64,000 bases of DNA, from assembly GCF_025370935.1 (NCBI RefSeq), contig NC_133476.1, forward strand, positions 18,425,047-18,489,046, given 5' to 3'. Positions within the stretch are counted from its first letter, which is position 1. Each line of letters begins with the position of its first letter. Under the pieces are notes generated by a model. That model ran no database searches. It was not told the origin of the DNA and saw nothing but the letters and a program-made list of their open reading frames with translations. Origin of the DNA: Choristoneura fumiferana. Taxonomy: Eukaryota; Arthropoda; Insecta; Lepidoptera; Tortricidae. The position numbers and the translations under genes are program-made. Shown piece after piece: positions 50,449 through 62,900 of the stretch.

Positions 50449-50570
50449 GGCTACTATGTAATTCAAAAATCGATGTTCTTATCGTATCTCGTATTAAATA
50501 AGATAAGCGTCAGCGGGACGGCAAAGTACGAAATTTAAATTTTGCATTTCGTAGCATAGGGCCAGTGCGG
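50449..50570. mobile_element. palindromic MITE P, copy 5 (diverged)
   Basis: gaggggctactatgtaattc at the left and tttcgtagcatagggcc at the right, with gtcagcgggacggcaaagta inside. Confidence 0.6.
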
Positions 50571-50798
50571 TTTGTCCAGGGCAGGGTTTGACACTAGTCG
50601 TTGTTGTAAGTTAACTCCCGCTATGATTAAGATCAATAAAAAGCTCAGTCTCTCTTTCCTATGATTTCCAATTTCAAATTGAAATAAAGTTGCCTCTGTG
50701 GAGAATTAGCCAATTGCAACTTGTCTTTTTTTTTGTTTTTATTTTCACCCTGTACCTACGTATTATTATACCTATACCTACATTTAAGTAATGCATCG

Positions 50799-50890
50799 TG
50801 GGTTCAAGCCTGGGCGGGCACCTTTGAGTTTTCAGATTTTAGGTGTTACACTAGAAATTTACCATGTGATTTACGGTGTAGAAAAACATC
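50799..50890 (+). mobile_element. SINE-1 fragment
   Basis: A B-box-like gcatcgtgggttcaagcctg, then gcacctttgagttttcagat and gaaatttaccatgtgattta. Head and tail are missing. Confidence 0.6.
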
Positions 50891-51106
50891 ACACTGAACA
50901 TAACATAGACTGAATTGTTAAAATTCTTTAACGAAGAGAAAACCCCGTATCTATTTAATAGTAAAAAATATCTACGGGACGCAAACAAAATTGCGAACAT
51001 TTAACCCTGCTGGTCATTGAATTAAATAACCTAACCACCGAGAATTATTTATTTTTTATTCTTTCCATCTAATGTATTTTTATGTCTATCGAATATTTGT
51101 AAATAA

Positions 51107-51108
<2 letters not shown>

Positions 51109-51140
<32 letters not shown>
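51109..51140 (+). repeat. CT dinucleotide microsatellite
   Basis: An uninterrupted run of about 15 CT units. Confidence 0.95.
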
Positions 51141-51144
<4 letters not shown>

Positions 51145-51267
51145 CCTCTTTTTGCGTCGGGGATTAAAAAATGAGCGTACTTTGCTCGTGACACAGATAC
51201 GCGTCAAAATGTTGCGTTGATAATAAAATTATGATGAGTTAATAAACGTAACGAATTTTATTAGGTA

Positions 51268-51647
51268 CAGTCAAGTGCAAAGATATAGACACGGCCAAAG
51301 TTGCAAAAATATGTATATGTCGGCGGCCGATCGTAAAATCCGCCAGATCATGAAATTCCTAGGCTCATCGTGAAATAGCGCCATTTCAAGAATTGACTAA
51401 GGGACATCCGCCATATCGTTAAAAACTCACCGTTTAACGATTTGCCTAGTGACGTTTAGGCATATCATGAAACGCCGCCATTTCATGTTTTGGCCAGTTT
51501 AGGCAGATCATGAAATTCCTAGGCATATTATGATATGCCTAGAAATTTCGTGATCTGGCGGATTTTCCGATTGTCCGCCGACATATACACCACTATGCAC
51601 TTAACATAACGTAACTTTGGCCGTGTCGATATCTTTGCACTTTACTG
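51268..51647. mobile_element. TA-flanked MITE with a second palindromic element inside
   Basis: The outer ends CAGTCAAGTGCAAAGATATA and a near-inverse (ATATCTTTGCACTTTACTG) are flanked by TA. Inside, gtcggcgg...atccgccagatcatgaaatt and its inverse ttcgtgatctggcggatttt...gtccgccgac form another palindrome. The internal words aggcatatcatgaaa and aggcagatcatgaaattcct repeat. Confidence 0.75.
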
Positions 51648-51691
51648 TAACATACTATGGATGCTGGGACAAACTTCCATGATAAACACAG

Positions 51692-52118
51692 TGAGGGCAT
51701 CATTTTTTGTCTCACTAGATGGCGCACTGTTGCGTGAGGTTTTTAAGTATGGCTTTCAAAGTCTATTATTACGGGCGTGAAAACAAAGTTTAGATTCAAA
51801 TCATACATATTTAATACACCTTAAAACCGGACCATAAAAATATCGAGCATGCCACAGTGTTGCATAGTCCCCGTTTTTTTCGGAAAAAAGGGAGGACAAA
51901 GGTTTCCGAAAGACAAAACTGTCTCAAAACACAGACATTCATTGCCCCGGAACGCATATTTGCCATAATTAGTTTCAGATATTGCAAAATATTCACAAAA
52001 TTATTCTAATTATAAATAAACCCGCGTAGCTCACCCAAAAACGATGAGATTTGACATTTCGGAGACCTCACGCTACACTAGCGCCTCTAGCGGCGAATTC
52101 ATACGCGATAGCCCTCAT
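51692..52118 (-). mobile_element. MITE G, copy 2
   Basis: The reverse complement of 24827-25249 over its whole length, with few differences. It keeps the CTCF-like TCACTAGATGGCGC (51712-51725). A short 61-codon frame survives in both copies with three changes. Confidence 0.8.
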
Positions 52119-52645
52119 TAGGTAATCCAACGGAAGCCAGTTTGACTGCGTTAATATTCAAATTAGATTGTGGCCGCTTCTGCTTCATAAGTACCCAATG
52201 CTAAAAAGGAATTTGATTCTAAAGTTTTTTCTCAAAGTCCAAATATTGAAGGTCTTTTACCTTAATTATAACTTGTCAAGTTCTACAGGATAACTTAATA
52301 TACTATATTATTTAGCAGTCTACCTTTTTTAACACATACCTAAATTTAATTACATACTGTCAGGGCAAATAGAAGAACGTGTATACTCGTAATAAGAGAA
52401 CAGCTATTATGTTTTTTTAACAATTCTTTTGAGAACATAGGTAAATCTATATATATGTGTAGTATACTACTTAAATTATACCTACCTGTTTAAATCTGTT
52501 TCTTCCTTCTTTTCGTTTCTAAAGGTTGCCGTGAAGAGATCGCTCTGTAGCGGTAGGTACGAACTCCTATTGCTTAACATGATTTTTTTTAATGTATTTT
52601 ATATTGTTCTGATTTATTATTTATAGTACTTACCTACTTATTTAT

Positions 52646-52945
52646 TAAGCCGTGGTGCCCTAGTGTGTTGACCTATGACCTCTCAAGCCGAGGATCGTGG
52701 GTTCAAACCCCGGCTCGCACCTCTGACTTTTCAAAATTCATGTGCGAAATTACATTTGAAATTTACCACGAGCTTAACGATGAAGGAAAACATCGTGAGG
52801 AAACCTGCACAACCTGCGAAGCAATTCAAGTGTGTGTTAAGTTCCCAGTCTGAATTGGGCTCGTGTGGAAACTACGGCCAAGCCCTGTTGTTCTGAGAGG
52901 AAGCCTGTGCCCAGCAGTGGGACGTGTATAGGCTGGAATGGCATG
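52646..52945 (+). mobile_element. SINE-1, full copy
   Basis: Head aagccgtggtgccctagtgt, B-box-like gggttcaaaccccggctcgc, body tttgaaatttaccacgagct, end cagcagtgggacgtgtatag. An inverted head fragment follows at 52984-53022. Confidence 0.85.
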
Positions 52946-53153
52946 GATGGCCTGACTTATTCTTTAATAATGTATGCGAGGCCTTACGTCAAACCACTCG
53001 GCCACCACGGCTTCACTATGTATCACTACTAGAACAATTGCACTGGATTAATGTAAACAAAGTCTTAACCACAAAAAATCAATGATGAAGAAAAACATAG
53101 GCTACACGAGAAACTGGTAGATCCGGGATCCCGGTAGGTACAGTCGACGCCAT

Positions 53154-53654
53154 CAGATATTAGAGCGGCCAAGGTGGCCAAAAAATCGGTACAATGCATG
53201 TTATTATTAAGGTACTAATGTTTACCCGCGGCTTTGCACACGTAAATCATTAGATCCAGCAGCTGAATTGAAATTACGGGATTTTTAAAAATTCCCGTGG
53301 GAATTCCCGGAAATTAAATCGTTGTTTTCATTGACGTTACATTAAAAACAACCATGGTCAAATTACATGACTAAGCCCAGCATTTGTTGTTAAGAGATTT
53401 TATACCTATCCCGCGAGAATATCGGGATAAAAAGTATCCTATGTTTTAATCTAGGTTATAAACTAACTTTTTGCCAAATTTCATCCAAATCCGTCCAGCC
53501 GTTTCAGCGTGAAGAAGTAACAAACATACTCACTCACTCACAAACTTTCGCATTTATAATATTAGTAGGAGTAGGATTAGTAGAATTAGAGGCCATGTTT
53601 CGATATTTTTGATCACCTTGGCCGCTCTGCAATATCTGATGGCGATTGTACCAG
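53154..53654. mobile_element. TA-flanked MITE split by an RTE-like tail
   Basis: The left part CAGTCGACGCCATCAGATAT...gcggccaaggtg at 53155 is matched by the inverse caccttggccgctctgcaat...atctgatggcgattg near 53617-53650. The RTE-like repeat at 53220-53585 lies between them. Confidence 0.7.
53220..53585 (+). mobile_element. RTE-like LINE 3' region
   Basis: acccgcggctttgcacacgt, ttcccgtgggaattcccgg, aaatttcatccaaatccgtc, cagccgtttcagcgtgaaga, an ACTCACTC run and aactttcgcatttataatat. I recall this as a very common insect repeat. The class is from memory. Confidence 0.6.
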
Positions 53655-53887
53655 CTCTCTTGAACCGGGCAATGAAAGTTTCTTGGTGCGCATTCTTCCT
53701 GGCAATGAATGGTCTTTCCGAAAGCACAGGTAGTATAAAAAGTGACATGTAAAAAAGCCTTTTGCGGCCTATTTACGATTTCGATTTAGAGAAAAAAACT
53801 TTAAGAAAACTTGGAATCAGTCCCGGTACTGCATGCCATACTCAGAAATGAGAGAACATACCTACTACTTGCTGTGTCTTACTCATA

Positions 53888-54045
53888 TTAAATGAAAGTT
53901 AACCCGGCGCTGCAGTGCGCGTGTTGCAGCAGCCGGATAGTCACGTTGCTCCTAGAAGAAGAGCTACGAATTAGCCCAAAATAGGTTGAGCTAAACTCGA
54001 TTTAAGACGTGAGTTATCCGGATTAACTTTCATTCAACATACTTA
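53888..54045. mobile_element. foldback J, diverged copy
   Basis: The right arm gagctaaactcgatttaaga and cgtgagttatccgg matches the arms at 59342-59493. The left arm is replaced by a GC-rich block. Both outer ends carry tgaaagttaa or its inverse. Confidence 0.65.
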
Positions 54046-54234
54046 CTTCTAGTTGTATAAATCTCATTCGTAAAATTACCGCTCCCAAACTCCAATCGTT
54101 TTCATGCCATTCGCTTTGTGTAAATATTTTTTCCCTTCATTAACATTTAACATCTACGATGTAGCATATAGTTTTCCATTACATTTTACCGGAAAAGTTG
54201 CTATATCTTCCTCTCTGAATTAGTTTTAATACCC

Positions 54235-54465
54235 GTTGTAACTGAAGTGGCAATGGGCGGGGCACATTGCTCGCAGGACTGATGGCCGACCGGGAGACGA
54301 GCTGTCGGTAGGCCTCCAACAAGATGGAGCGACGACCTGGTTAAGATCGCGGGATCGCGGTGGATGCGAAAAGCACAAGACCGGTCTGAGTGGAGAGCCT
54401 TGGGGGAGGCCTATGTCCAGCAGTGGACGTTTTTCGGCTGACATGATGATGATGATGATGACCCA
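54235..54465 (+). pseudogene. RTE-like LINE, C-terminal RT fragment
   Basis: Frames encode LKWQWAGHIARRTDGRPGDE, then, after a shift, TWLRSRDRGG and EPWGRPMSSSGRFSAD, ending in a GATGATGATGATG tail. Same family as 42503-42910, opposite strand. Confidence 0.8.
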
Positions 54466-54599
54466 TTGTAAGTGTAAAAATGTGATCTTATTCAACGTTT
54501 CAAAAATATGTACCACCGACTCTAATCCCGACGTAAAAAGGCCGTGGTAACTTATTTTTGAGTGGTTCGAATAGATCCATATTTATGCACTTGACTGTA

Positions 54600-55317
54600 C
54601 ACTAAATAATAACGTTTCATATCAATAGATTTGAAAATGTCACTCATTTAATACGATAATTGATTGACACTTCGGGTGGCATCGTATTTCGATTGAGATC
54701 CGACTATCATCGATGGCAATTCGATATATCTTTGTAGTAACGAAATAAAATCCATTGATGGAATTCACTCCTCATATTTTGAATATTTTAGATAACAGCA
54801 CCAGCTTTGTTTAACGGCCGGCATCTTTATAAAACAGTTAATGTCTTAAACAACTTCGAAACAGACACAAGATCTATACGAATTTGAATGAAAAACGCGA
54901 ACAGAAGTTAACTTGTGAATGTTATCAACCCAATAATGCCAGTCTTTGAACGAGACTATCATAATTAATTATTTTAATGTTAAAAAACGGCATGCTCTTT
55001 GACTTTTGCAATTACTAGTTAATTGAATGACTTTAAAAAAAAATACAGGCCATTAAGCCGCAGGGATTGTCACAGAAACAACACTTACATAATTATCAAT
55101 TATAATAGTATAATACACAGATCTATAAAAGGATCTTCTTTCTTCGAAAAGAAGGTCTTTATTGATGTTGCATTATCAACAACAGTGTCAAATTTCATGA
55201 CTCTATACCGAGCGGATGAGATTTCTAAATTTCAATGGAGGTCTCAATTCGAGAACTTTTCGACCCCAACGGTAACCAACGAGATGGGCGGATGACCTAG
55301 GTACTTAGTTATAACCT
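54600..55317. other. intergenic, nothing recognised
   Basis: AT-rich. The plus-strand frame at 55023-55295 has no recognisable domain. Confidence 0.4.
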
Positions 55318-55550
55318 AACCAACAAAAAGTTGGAAGCCCCCGACTTTGTCACTTCAAAGTTCAATATGTCAAAAACGGCTGAACCGATTTTGATAAAAC
55401 ATGTCTAAGAACCATCGCTAAAAACCTGCTTTCAATTAAAAAACAGCATTCAAATCGGTCCAGCCGTTTAAGAGCTACGGTGCCACAGACAGACAGACAG
55501 ACACACACTCGGACACACAGACACATAGACAAAATCAGACTTTGGTATTT
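55318..55550 (+). mobile_element. repeat K, copy 1
   Basis: caacaaaaagttggaagccc, ccgactttgtcacttcaaag, gctgaaccgattttgataaa and gagctacggtgccacagaca match 57218-57440. Confidence 0.65.
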
Positions 55551-56801
55551 GAATTAATAGCCATAGGTACTTCATGAGATATCAAAACGCGACTCTCTGT
55601 ATTTTTTTTTATTGCAATACCAAGCTGTTTCGCCAAATCAATGGCTTACGTATTTAGTTTCTAATTTTACATTGTAATGACTAAAAATAAAGTGGTTTTT
55701 TACTGCAGTTTGTCAGATCTTCATTAATTTTAGTGCACGTTTGTCTAGACCACATAGAGCTCATGAAAATAATAATGAAATTAATTAGAAGGTAATATAG
55801 GTACGTAGTCTCAACTACCCAATTATCAATATTTATTTAGTTAGTCAGTACTATACATAATTAAAACTTTGAATTTCTTATATAAGTATTCAACTTTTGT
55901 AGTTATAAAAAGTCAGGAACTGCTAAAGCGAAATTTATATTTCGTCCTTTACTTACTTCTCTGGCAAAGACAAATATCAAACTGATCAATGTTAAGAGAA
56001 ACATAGTGTAAGTAATGGTTACGAATAAGTAAGTTACTTTTTTAAATCAGGATAGGGTAGTAGCAGCACAGGGAAAATGGTAGAATTTTATTGATGCATA
56101 AAAACATTTATTACAAATCCGATCATTCATCAGATCACTTTTAACACATTTATTAGGTACATAAAGTGGCATAACAAAAAGATAAAACATGTTTTACTCA
56201 AAAATTAAAAAATATGTACCTAGACACAAGTTCTGGTAAGTAATCTTATATTATAATAATATCACTTACATAATATTCAATTGCCGGGCACGCATTAAAT
56301 TTTGAATTCCTAAATAATTTATTTAGAACGTATACTTTAAACATTTTATGTGCCCGGAAGTCTTTTATCTAGTAATTTTCAACTATCTGCGTATAAACAT
56401 GGGGAAACAATAAATTAAGTCCTAACAGGAAATATTCAGTAGACAATTTTTAAAGAATTAAGATTTTGCAGTAGCTTATGGCAGATTTTATGACACTTTT
56501 TCTTCACCTTTTCTTTAATTACTAATACTTGTTCAATCACAAATTTACATTTAACAACAAACTGACATTAGCCACATATAAATCAAATTACAAGCAACTA
56601 AAAAAACTATAAAAATTTAACAACTTCAATGTACAAAATATTTAGTTTATAGAGCAGCTAAAACTCTCTACCTCCTGTAGGTATCATGTTTACCCAGTTT
56701 TCAACGAAACAATAAGTATTGTAAACTGCATCAATCTAGCAAAGAACCTGCAAGCTCCAGCACCGTATATGATGTTCAATGTTTGTTTCTTTGTTGGAAA
56801 A
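55551..56801. other. white 3' flank, probably part 3' UTR
   Basis: AT-rich sequence after the white stop. Minus-strand AATAAA occurs at 56323-56318 and again near 56093-56088, both possible poly(A) signals. No gene or repeat was recognised. Confidence 0.4.
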
Positions 56802-56903
56802 CTACTTGCCGCGTCGCGCGCGCATCAGAAGTGCGATGTACGCGAGCAATCTGAACCCGATGAATAGAAGGACCATGTTGACCACGTCGAATGTAAAGTC
56901 GGC
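56802..56903 (-). CDS. w: white terminal exon and stop
   Basis: The acceptor is caatag|GCCGAC. It encodes ADFTFDVVNMVLLFIGFRLL and AYIALLMRARRGK, then TAG. This is the last membrane helix and the basic tail typical of White. Confidence 0.95.
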   Translation of the reverse strand, partial: ADFTFDVVNMVLLFIGFRLLAYIALLMRARRGK

Positions 56904-59900
56904 CTATTGAAAAAAAAAAAAACAATTAAATCCTAATTTTTCCTCAATTCTTGTGCTAATACTTTAGTACTACGACTATATTCCGATTTAAAATCTCTGT
57001 GGAATGTGCATAATAAACTTATTAGCAAATTCTATTCATCGTCCTTTATGTTTAAACCTAGTTCTTTGTTAGTGAACTATACTTAATATACACGCGTGGT
57101 AAATATTATAATTTTTAAACCCAATTAGCATCAAACGGTAAAGTTACGGACAGTGACAAGTGGCCCAACAATCCCATGTTGTGATGGTACATCAAGGGCA
57201 TTAGGAGTAATAACCTTACCAACAAGAAGTTGGAAAACCCCCGACGTTGTCACTTCAAAGTTCAATATCTCCGATTTTGATAAAACAAGTAAGAACCATC
57301 GCTAGAAAACCTGCTTTCAAATAAAAAAAAACCGCATTCAAATCGGTACACCCGTTGAAGAGCTACGGTGCCACAGACAGACAGACAGACGCACATAGCG
57401 GTCAAACTTATAACACCCCTTTTTTGCGTCGGGGGTTAAAAATAATAAAAACACCCAATAAAGAAAAACAAAACACGATTCCCTTACGCATCTCCGACGA
57501 TTCTCCGTCTTCCTGTACTGAACTACCATCAATTTAAAGGCAATCAAATATTTCCGTTAAAATATTCTCATGGTCATTCTCAGGTTAGTATGGTGCAATC
57601 ATTTACGACAATCTCCATTATAATGAGGTTTTGGCAGCACCAGAGCTATCATTGTACCTTAGACAAAACTAAATATTCGAAGCCCTTTTCAACCAAAATT
57701 ATTATGTTGGCAACAAAACAAGTACACAGGATTCTCTAAACGTATAGGAAATTACTATTGTAGCTACTAAAAAACTTAAATCATTGACAAGTTTACCCAT
57801 AAATAGACGTCAACACTAGATGTGATATGAATCCTGTAAAAACGCTTCAGCAGATTGGACATATTCGTACTAACCTCGGAAAAGCTGAGCGTCTCAAGCA
57901 CGACTTGTCCTGAAGCAGGGCAGGTGAAGTTCTCTCTGGTGCAGGCGATGGAGTCCACACCAGCCCATTGGTTGACCAGCAGAGCCTCGTTGCCGTAGCG
58001 GAACCAAGACAGGTAGGAAATCCAGCCCAGGTACGGAGGTACAGAGCTAAGGAGAAATAGGGATTGAAGCTATATTGAATGGTTTAATATTTTTTGCGCG
58101 ATGTATTATTTAGTCAAAAAAAAATACTGACACTATCGACTTGTCCAATAAACGTAACGTAACCTATTCTAGGTAGCCCTCAAAGATTTTCCAAAATGCT
58201 GTGAGTTCAACTCGAGAAAAATTATAGCAATAATATTGAATAATAATGATCATGACGATACGAAGGGCATCGGTTAGAGGTTTGTTGTAAACACATAATC
58301 TAACTGTGGCATTAAATCTAAAGATAAGACAGTATTTCAAATTTGGAACTATTGTCAATATTGGTGATCCATACGTCGCTTATGAACATTTTCTCATATC
58401 AATTGATATTTCCTTCAACCCTAGTAATACCTGATCGCAAGTAATACTTAGCAGTACCAGTGGACGCTAAATACCTACCTAGTAGCTGTAGCACTTCTAT
58501 TGTATTGGCTGTAAAAGACTTACCCAGAGTTAAGGAAGAACCCTCCGAACAGCATGAATGGAATGATGATGGGCGGACCCACTGATGCCGCCATGCTTAC
58601 GCTACTGCTCGCACACGAAATCAGATAGCCTGCAATAAAATTATTAGTAAGAGACAAAAACATACTTTTATATCTACAGAAAAGCAATGAGAATTAGGTA
58701 CATGACACGTAACTTTGTGTCTCGAAAATAATATTGACAGTTTAATGAAAGTAGGATAACACATAATTTATTAATGTAAATATGTACCTAGAGAAGTAAA
58801 CGGTGCATAATATCGCCTAGGTAGCAGAAAACAGAGAAACCTAGTTTTTCTTAACATTTGGCCCTCTGTAGAAACCGAGTTTTATAGAGATAAATACAAA
58901 TGCTTACAGGTTTTAATCGTTCACTTTTAAACCTCAAAATCTAAACAAATAACTACGATTAGTTACTGATAAAAAACTCCCCCACAAAAGCACAAGAACG
59001 TAATTAACATACCGGAGGCTTCACTAAGCCGTCACTTTAAAAATAATCTCGGCATGGATACAGCGCCTTATGGGTCCAAATTACTTACACGTGTAACCCA
59101 GACAAGGTCGACTGTTAGCATTTTTACGATATCTCAGCCAACTCTTGTTGAAATAAAAAGCGTTAGAATAAACAGTCATTAAGTTCAAAATTACGCAACT
59201 GCTAACTAATTACGAGAATGCTGTTCGTACGAGTAGCAATCTTAGCTGTAGTAAAAGAGTAGGTACAAATTGCACCTAAATCTTAATGTAATAACGTAGA
59301 ATGTAATTTTGAACATGAAACTACCGTGAGACTCACTCATATTAAATATAATGACCCGGATAACTCACGTCTTAAATCGAGTTTAGCTCGACATGTTTCG
59401 GGCTAATCCGTAGCCCTTCGTCTCCGGAGCAACGCGACTCATGTCGAGCTAAACTCGATTTAAGACGTGAGTTATCCGGGTCATTATATTTAACGTAGAA
59501 TGTACTTACTTAAGAAGCTAAAACCAGTATCAAAAAAGGTTGAGCCACTAAGTATTCACGCAAATGTAGCTGATATAAAAATTCCGAATCAAGCGCAACC
59601 ATCCGGTTCTCATATATGTTGACACTTGATTGGAAATTGTCAAGAATAAAGGGCGGCATAATGGATATAAAGTATCGAGATATTTGAGATGGTGATGGTG
59701 TAGTTGATAGAAATTAGCTTAATAGATTGATGTTACGTGACGATCACTATTAATAACACTATGATCAATTGGTTACTACAATAAAATGTATTTTAATCAA
59801 CATATGTATGATAAATAGATAGTCATTTGTCATGTTAAATTATTTTTACGGTTTACGTTCTTGGGAACTTAATAGTCGAACCGATGACAGATGTACTGTA

Positions 59901-62900
59901 ACCTACTCCTAGTTTTTAGAGCATGACATTTTGTATTCATTCTTTGAATCCCCAATATCAGTTTCATGATGGGAATCATCAAACTCCCCAGATAATATTA
60001 CGCAATTCAACCTTCACATGTTTTTGGCAGCTTGCAAAATGAATGTCGAAGTTCGCACTAGCGTTTGTTTAAGAGAAGACAAAGGCGAATAGGGCTACTA
60101 CGAAACTTCACAAATCGAAGTTCGTATCTTACCGTCCCTCTCACTCTAGTATTAAATAATACAAACGTCAGCGGGACGGCAAGATACACTCTGAGTTTCT
60201 AGAAAAACAAACAGAAGGCTATAAATTATAGCATTCACGATGACACTTTTTGTTACTATTTCCAGGTAACCTGTCCATCAAACCGGTTTCACGAGTTCCA
60301 TTTAAACTGCTCGCAGAACTTACAAAAATCTTTTTTACAATTATAACTATCAATATTTAATGCGTTAGATCGTTACTGAGATGTTAAATGTTTATTGCAG
60401 TGTCATTTTATCTGAATTGTTAAAAATCGATCAGAGTCAATCAGTTAAAACTATTGCAACATGATTTTAGATTACGCCATCATTTTAAAGAATAAGAACC
60501 ACTAAGGTCTGAGCAAGTCGTTGCTAACAGGCGACATAAAGGAATTCTTTTTTACATGACTGCCCGTAATTTTTTCTAATCCGGTATTTGAGTTTCTAGA
60601 AAAACAAACAGAAGGCTATAAATTATAGCATTCACGATGACACTTTTTGTTACTATTTCCAGGTAACCTGTCCATCAAACCGGTTTCACGAGTTCCATTT
60701 AAACTGCTCGCAGAACTTACAAAAATCTTTTTTTACAATTATAACTATCAATATTTAATGCGTTAGATCGTTACTGAGATGTTAAAATTTTATTGCAGTG
60801 TCATTTTAACTGAATTGTTAAAAATCGATCAGAGTCAATCAGTTAAAACTATTGCAACATGATTTTAGATTACGCCATCATTTTAAAGAATAAGAACCAC
60901 TCTAAGGTCTGAGCAAGTCGTTGCTAACAGGCGACATAAAGGAATTCTTTTTTACCCGACTGCCCGAAAAAGTAAGTATGTATGTATGTATGTATTTATG
61001 TATGTGGGTATGTATGTCCATTTCTTTGGTCCTCGCTGCAGCCTAAACGGCTGGACGGATTGTAACATATGAGGTATCATTGGATTCGTCATAACTGTCG
61101 GAGTGACATAGGGTAATATTTCAATATGGCGTCTGCGAAAAAAAATATGGCGAAGGAATAAAAAAATATATTTTGTATTGTAACAATATGGGAATCAAAT
61201 GAAAGCTAATAATTAGCCCATTCTAAATATATATGGGTTATAATACTTTTAATGTACTATTTTCACAGAAATATCAAAAAAGTATAAAATAAAAAACATT
61301 AAATTTAATAAATCAAAAAACCCGACTGCCTTAAAAACTAAATCGAATAAAATAAATCTAGCGGTCTAGAACTCTGTCAAGAAGCTCATTTAAGGTTCAA
61401 CAGTCGGGACCCATTCAAATCGTAATCAGCTCAAAAAATCTTGGTAATGGGTCCCGACTGCTGAACCTTAAATGAGCTTCTTGACAGAGTTCCAGACCAC
61501 TAGATTTATTTTCTTCCTTTTAGTTTTTAAGGCAGTCGGGTTTTTTGCTTTATTAAATTTAATTAACACATACAACTTACGACAGGAGATGGTTAAGGCG
61601 TTCTCTACTCCACCAAAAATAAAATTGGGTCTTCTATGGGAATTAAGCGTCAGCAGCCTAGCACAAGTTTCTGTTAGATCCTTATTTTATGTCAGTCAAA
61701 AAAACTTCATGAAAAAAAAAATAACTAAAACGTGGAGATATAACTAAATAATAAATAAATAAATATCATGGGACATTTGGCACCAATTGACCTAGCCCCA
61801 AACTAGAGGTAAGCAAAGCTTCTACTACCTCTATGGATACTAGGCAACGGATAAACATAGGTACTTATATAGATAAATACATACTTAAATACATATTAAA
61901 CATCCAAGACCCGAGAACAAACATTCGTATTATTCATAAAAAATATCTGCCCCAGCCGGGAATCGAACCCGGGACCTCAAGCTTCATAGCCAGGTTCTCT
62001 AACCAATTGGCCATCCGGTCGTCATATGTAAGCAAATTACTTAATGTGCTACCACAGAAAGTCAAATTCAAATATGTTGCGGTGCACGCTACCTGTTCAT
62101 CTACTTGAAGCCAGTGGTTTAGCACGAGCTAACAGGAGTAGGCCAGGTTATGAACCTTATCTAAATACTACCTTTTGTGTTAGCTAAAATGACCATAAGC
62201 GTGCCTACAATATTTGAAGAGTTCCCTCGATTTCGAAAATACAAACTGAGGCATGGAGTCATGGATGCACTGAAAAAGAAACAGAAAAAGATACCAGCAC
62301 TGGGAATCGAACCCAGGTCCTCAGCATTCCGTGCTGCGTGCTATAACCCCTACACCACCGCTGGACAGTTCAGGTTCAGGTTTAGTTTGTATTTTCGATA
62401 TGGTTTTCACGGGATAACCGTGAAAGTAATAAATTTGGAGTTGAAATAAAAAATACAAAAAGACTCCAAAAAACCAATCATGATTCCCTTGATTTTTCTA
62501 GGAAGATCCCAACATCAAATCTTGCCCTAATGACTATTAGACCACATGAGAGGTACACTTTAAAAAAAATTGCTCTAGCCATCTTCGAGAAATCAAGGAA
62601 CATCAGCACATAAATAAATATTCCGACGAATTGAGAACCTAATCCTTGTTTTTAAATCAGTTACAATTAGATACCGATTTTGCTCTGCTTTATCAACTTT
62701 TTCTTTTAGTTTCATGTCAAATTTCTACTACTCACCGAAAGACGTAGCCACATTTGTGATGAGCGCAGCCAATCCTGAAGCGATGAAGAACCGCTCAGGC
62801 GCAGGATTCAGGCCAATCATGTAATACGCTATAGTGGTGAACACAAGCGGTATGGTGGCGAAGACAGGTGCTTCTGCCAGAGTCTTTGATAGGAAGTAGA

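Noticed and set aside
61948..62023. tRNA-like sequence with clear A and B boxes
   Set aside because: It continues into the SINE-2 body and tail, has a damaged second copy at 18520-18592, and lacks a convincing acceptor stem. It is a SINE head, not a tRNA gene.
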